Source: Basidiobolus heterosporus B8920
Taxonomy: Eukaryota; Basidiobolomycota; Basidiobolomycetes; Basidiobolales; Basidiobolaceae
Length of the DNA stretch: 29,735 nt
Direction of reading: 5' to 3'
NCBI GenBank assembly: GCA_000697455.1
Contig: JNET01031401.1
Location: 1-29,735, forward strand
Position numbers and translations under genes: made by a program. Positions 28,976 through 29,735 of this stretch are shown one piece after another. A model generated the notes under the pieces. The model saw only the letters and a list, made by a program, of their open reading frames with translations. It searched no databases and had not been told where the DNA came from. Within the stretch, counting starts at the first letter, position 1. The number at the start of each line of letters is the position of its first letter.

Positions 28976-29735
28976 ATGATTCCAACCACAATCCTTCTAT
29001 CTGTTTCTAGTTTTACTTTAATAAACATGTTTGCTGCGATTCCTGCGCATGCCCTAGTAGACTTATCAGTCGATAGCAGGCCGAAAGCCACATCTCCTGC
29101 GGCAGACGACGTTGCCATCAGGTATCTTGATCAAAGGTGCGGCGTGGGATATGGAAAGTGTGATCAGGGGTTGTGCTGTAGTCAATATGGGTATTGTGGA
29201 TATACTTCAGATCATTGTGGCACCAACTGCCAAGCCAGTTATGGCACCTGTGACGACGGAACAGTAGCAGAAGTGAAGACGGGCTGCTCCGAGCCAGGAA
29301 CATTTGCCATTACTTTTGATGACGGCCCAGGAATCCTCACCTCAGGACTTCTCGATTACTTGAATTCCCAAAACGTGAAAGTAACCTTCTTCATGAATGG
29401 ATTGAATTGGAAAAATTATGACACTCAGAACCCAATCCTCAGCATCTATCAACTCTCAGATGTTGTCAAGCGGGCCTACAATGCAGGCCACCAGATCTGC
29501 TCTCATACCTGGGGGCATGTTGACCTTGTCACTGTAAATGAATACAATATTACCTACGAGTTGACCCGCTTAAACCATGCTTTCGCCAGTATTCTAGGGA
29601 AAGTTCCGACCTGTATGAGACCACCATACGGGGATACCAATACAGTCTCCCTCAAGGTTCTTAAACGCATGGGATACACAGTCAGTACTTGGAATGTTGA
29701 CCCAGTGGATTGGAAGCCCTCAAACACCATTGACC
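28976..29735 (+). CDS. Chitin deacetylase with N-terminal chitin-binding (hevein) domain, partial
   Basis: Runs off the window's right end; 253 codons are visible with no intron. The N-terminus (MIPTTILLSVSSFTLINMF) is a signal peptide ending near AHA. At about residues 54-93 is a type-1 chitin-binding (CBM18) domain with the eight-Cys pattern, including CDQGLCCSQYGYCG. The NodB domain follows: FAITFDDGPG, HQICSHTWGH, MRPPYGD and WNVDPVDW. The fifth motif would lie outside the window. The enzyme would bind chitin through the hevein domain and deacetylate it. It differs strongly from the neighbouring deacetylase (different lead-in, no early intron), so the two are not recent duplicates. Confidence 0.93.
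   Translation, partial: MIPTTILLSVSSFTLINMFAAIPAHALVDLSVDSRPKATSPAADDVAIRYLDQRCGVGYGKCDQGLCCSQYGYCGYTSDHCGTNCQASYGTCDDGTVAEVKTGCSEPGTFAITFDDGPGILTSGLLDYLNSQNVKVTFFMNGLNWKNYDTQNPILSIYQLSDVVKRAYNAGHQICSHTWGHVDLVTVNEYNITYELTRLNHAFASILGKVPTCMRPPYGDTNTVSLKVLKRMGYTVSTWNVDPVDWKPSNTID

Overview
This window is nuclear DNA from an intron-rich fungus. The genes carry many short introns of about 50-150 bp, almost all GT-AG. The protein set is fungal: a TMA16-type ribosome factor, a Whi3/Scw1-type RNA-binding protein, chitin deacetylases with GPI-type or hevein-type modules, and a fungal tetraspanin. Several features fit an early-diverging (zygomycete-grade) lineage better than Ascomycota or Basidiomycota: an SS18/SSXT-type gene, a WDR24 with a complete zinc ribbon/RING tail, and a dense exon structure. 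I think a Basidiobolus-like genome is possible, but the sequence alone does not prove this.

Layout: 1-2200 is a graveyard of Ty1/copia LTR retrotransposons, with at least two LTR families, broken gag genes and primer-binding sites that match the anticodon arm of initiator tRNA-Met. From 2590 on it is a compact gene region: a secreted Cys-rich/TM/SH3 protein (-), prohibitin PHB1 (-), TMA16 (-), a Whi3-like two-RRM protein (-), kinetochore SPC25 (+), ATP synthase subunit f (-), a 16-exon WDR24/SEA2 (-), an SS18-like gene (-), RPS29 (+), RPS5 (-), a Ras GTPase (+), RPL43 (-), SMC6 (+), a tetraspanin (+), a secreted Cys-rich protein (+), a GPI-type chitin deacetylase (-), an intronless SET/MYND protein (+), and a hevein-domain chitin deacetylase (+) cut by the window end.

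How they work together: most genes are independent housekeeping genes, as is usual in eukaryotes. They serve ribosome structure and assembly (RPS29, RPS5, RPL43, TMA16), mitochondria (PHB1, ATP synthase f), chromosome segregation and repair (SPC25, SMC6), nutrient and growth signalling (WDR24, Ras, Whi3-like), and chromatin (SS18-like, SMYD-like). The right end (23.8-29.7 kb) is a cell-surface and cell-wall block: a tetraspanin, a secreted protein and two chitin deacetylases. Clear TATA boxes were noticed only before the secreted and cell-wall genes and inside the retrotransposon LTR. I found no tRNA, rRNA or CRISPR. Exon boundaries were worked out by hand; in each multi-exon gene the coding lengths add up in frame. 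The exceptions to certainty are the first intron of SPC25, the single intron of the SH3 gene and the first coding exon of SMC6.
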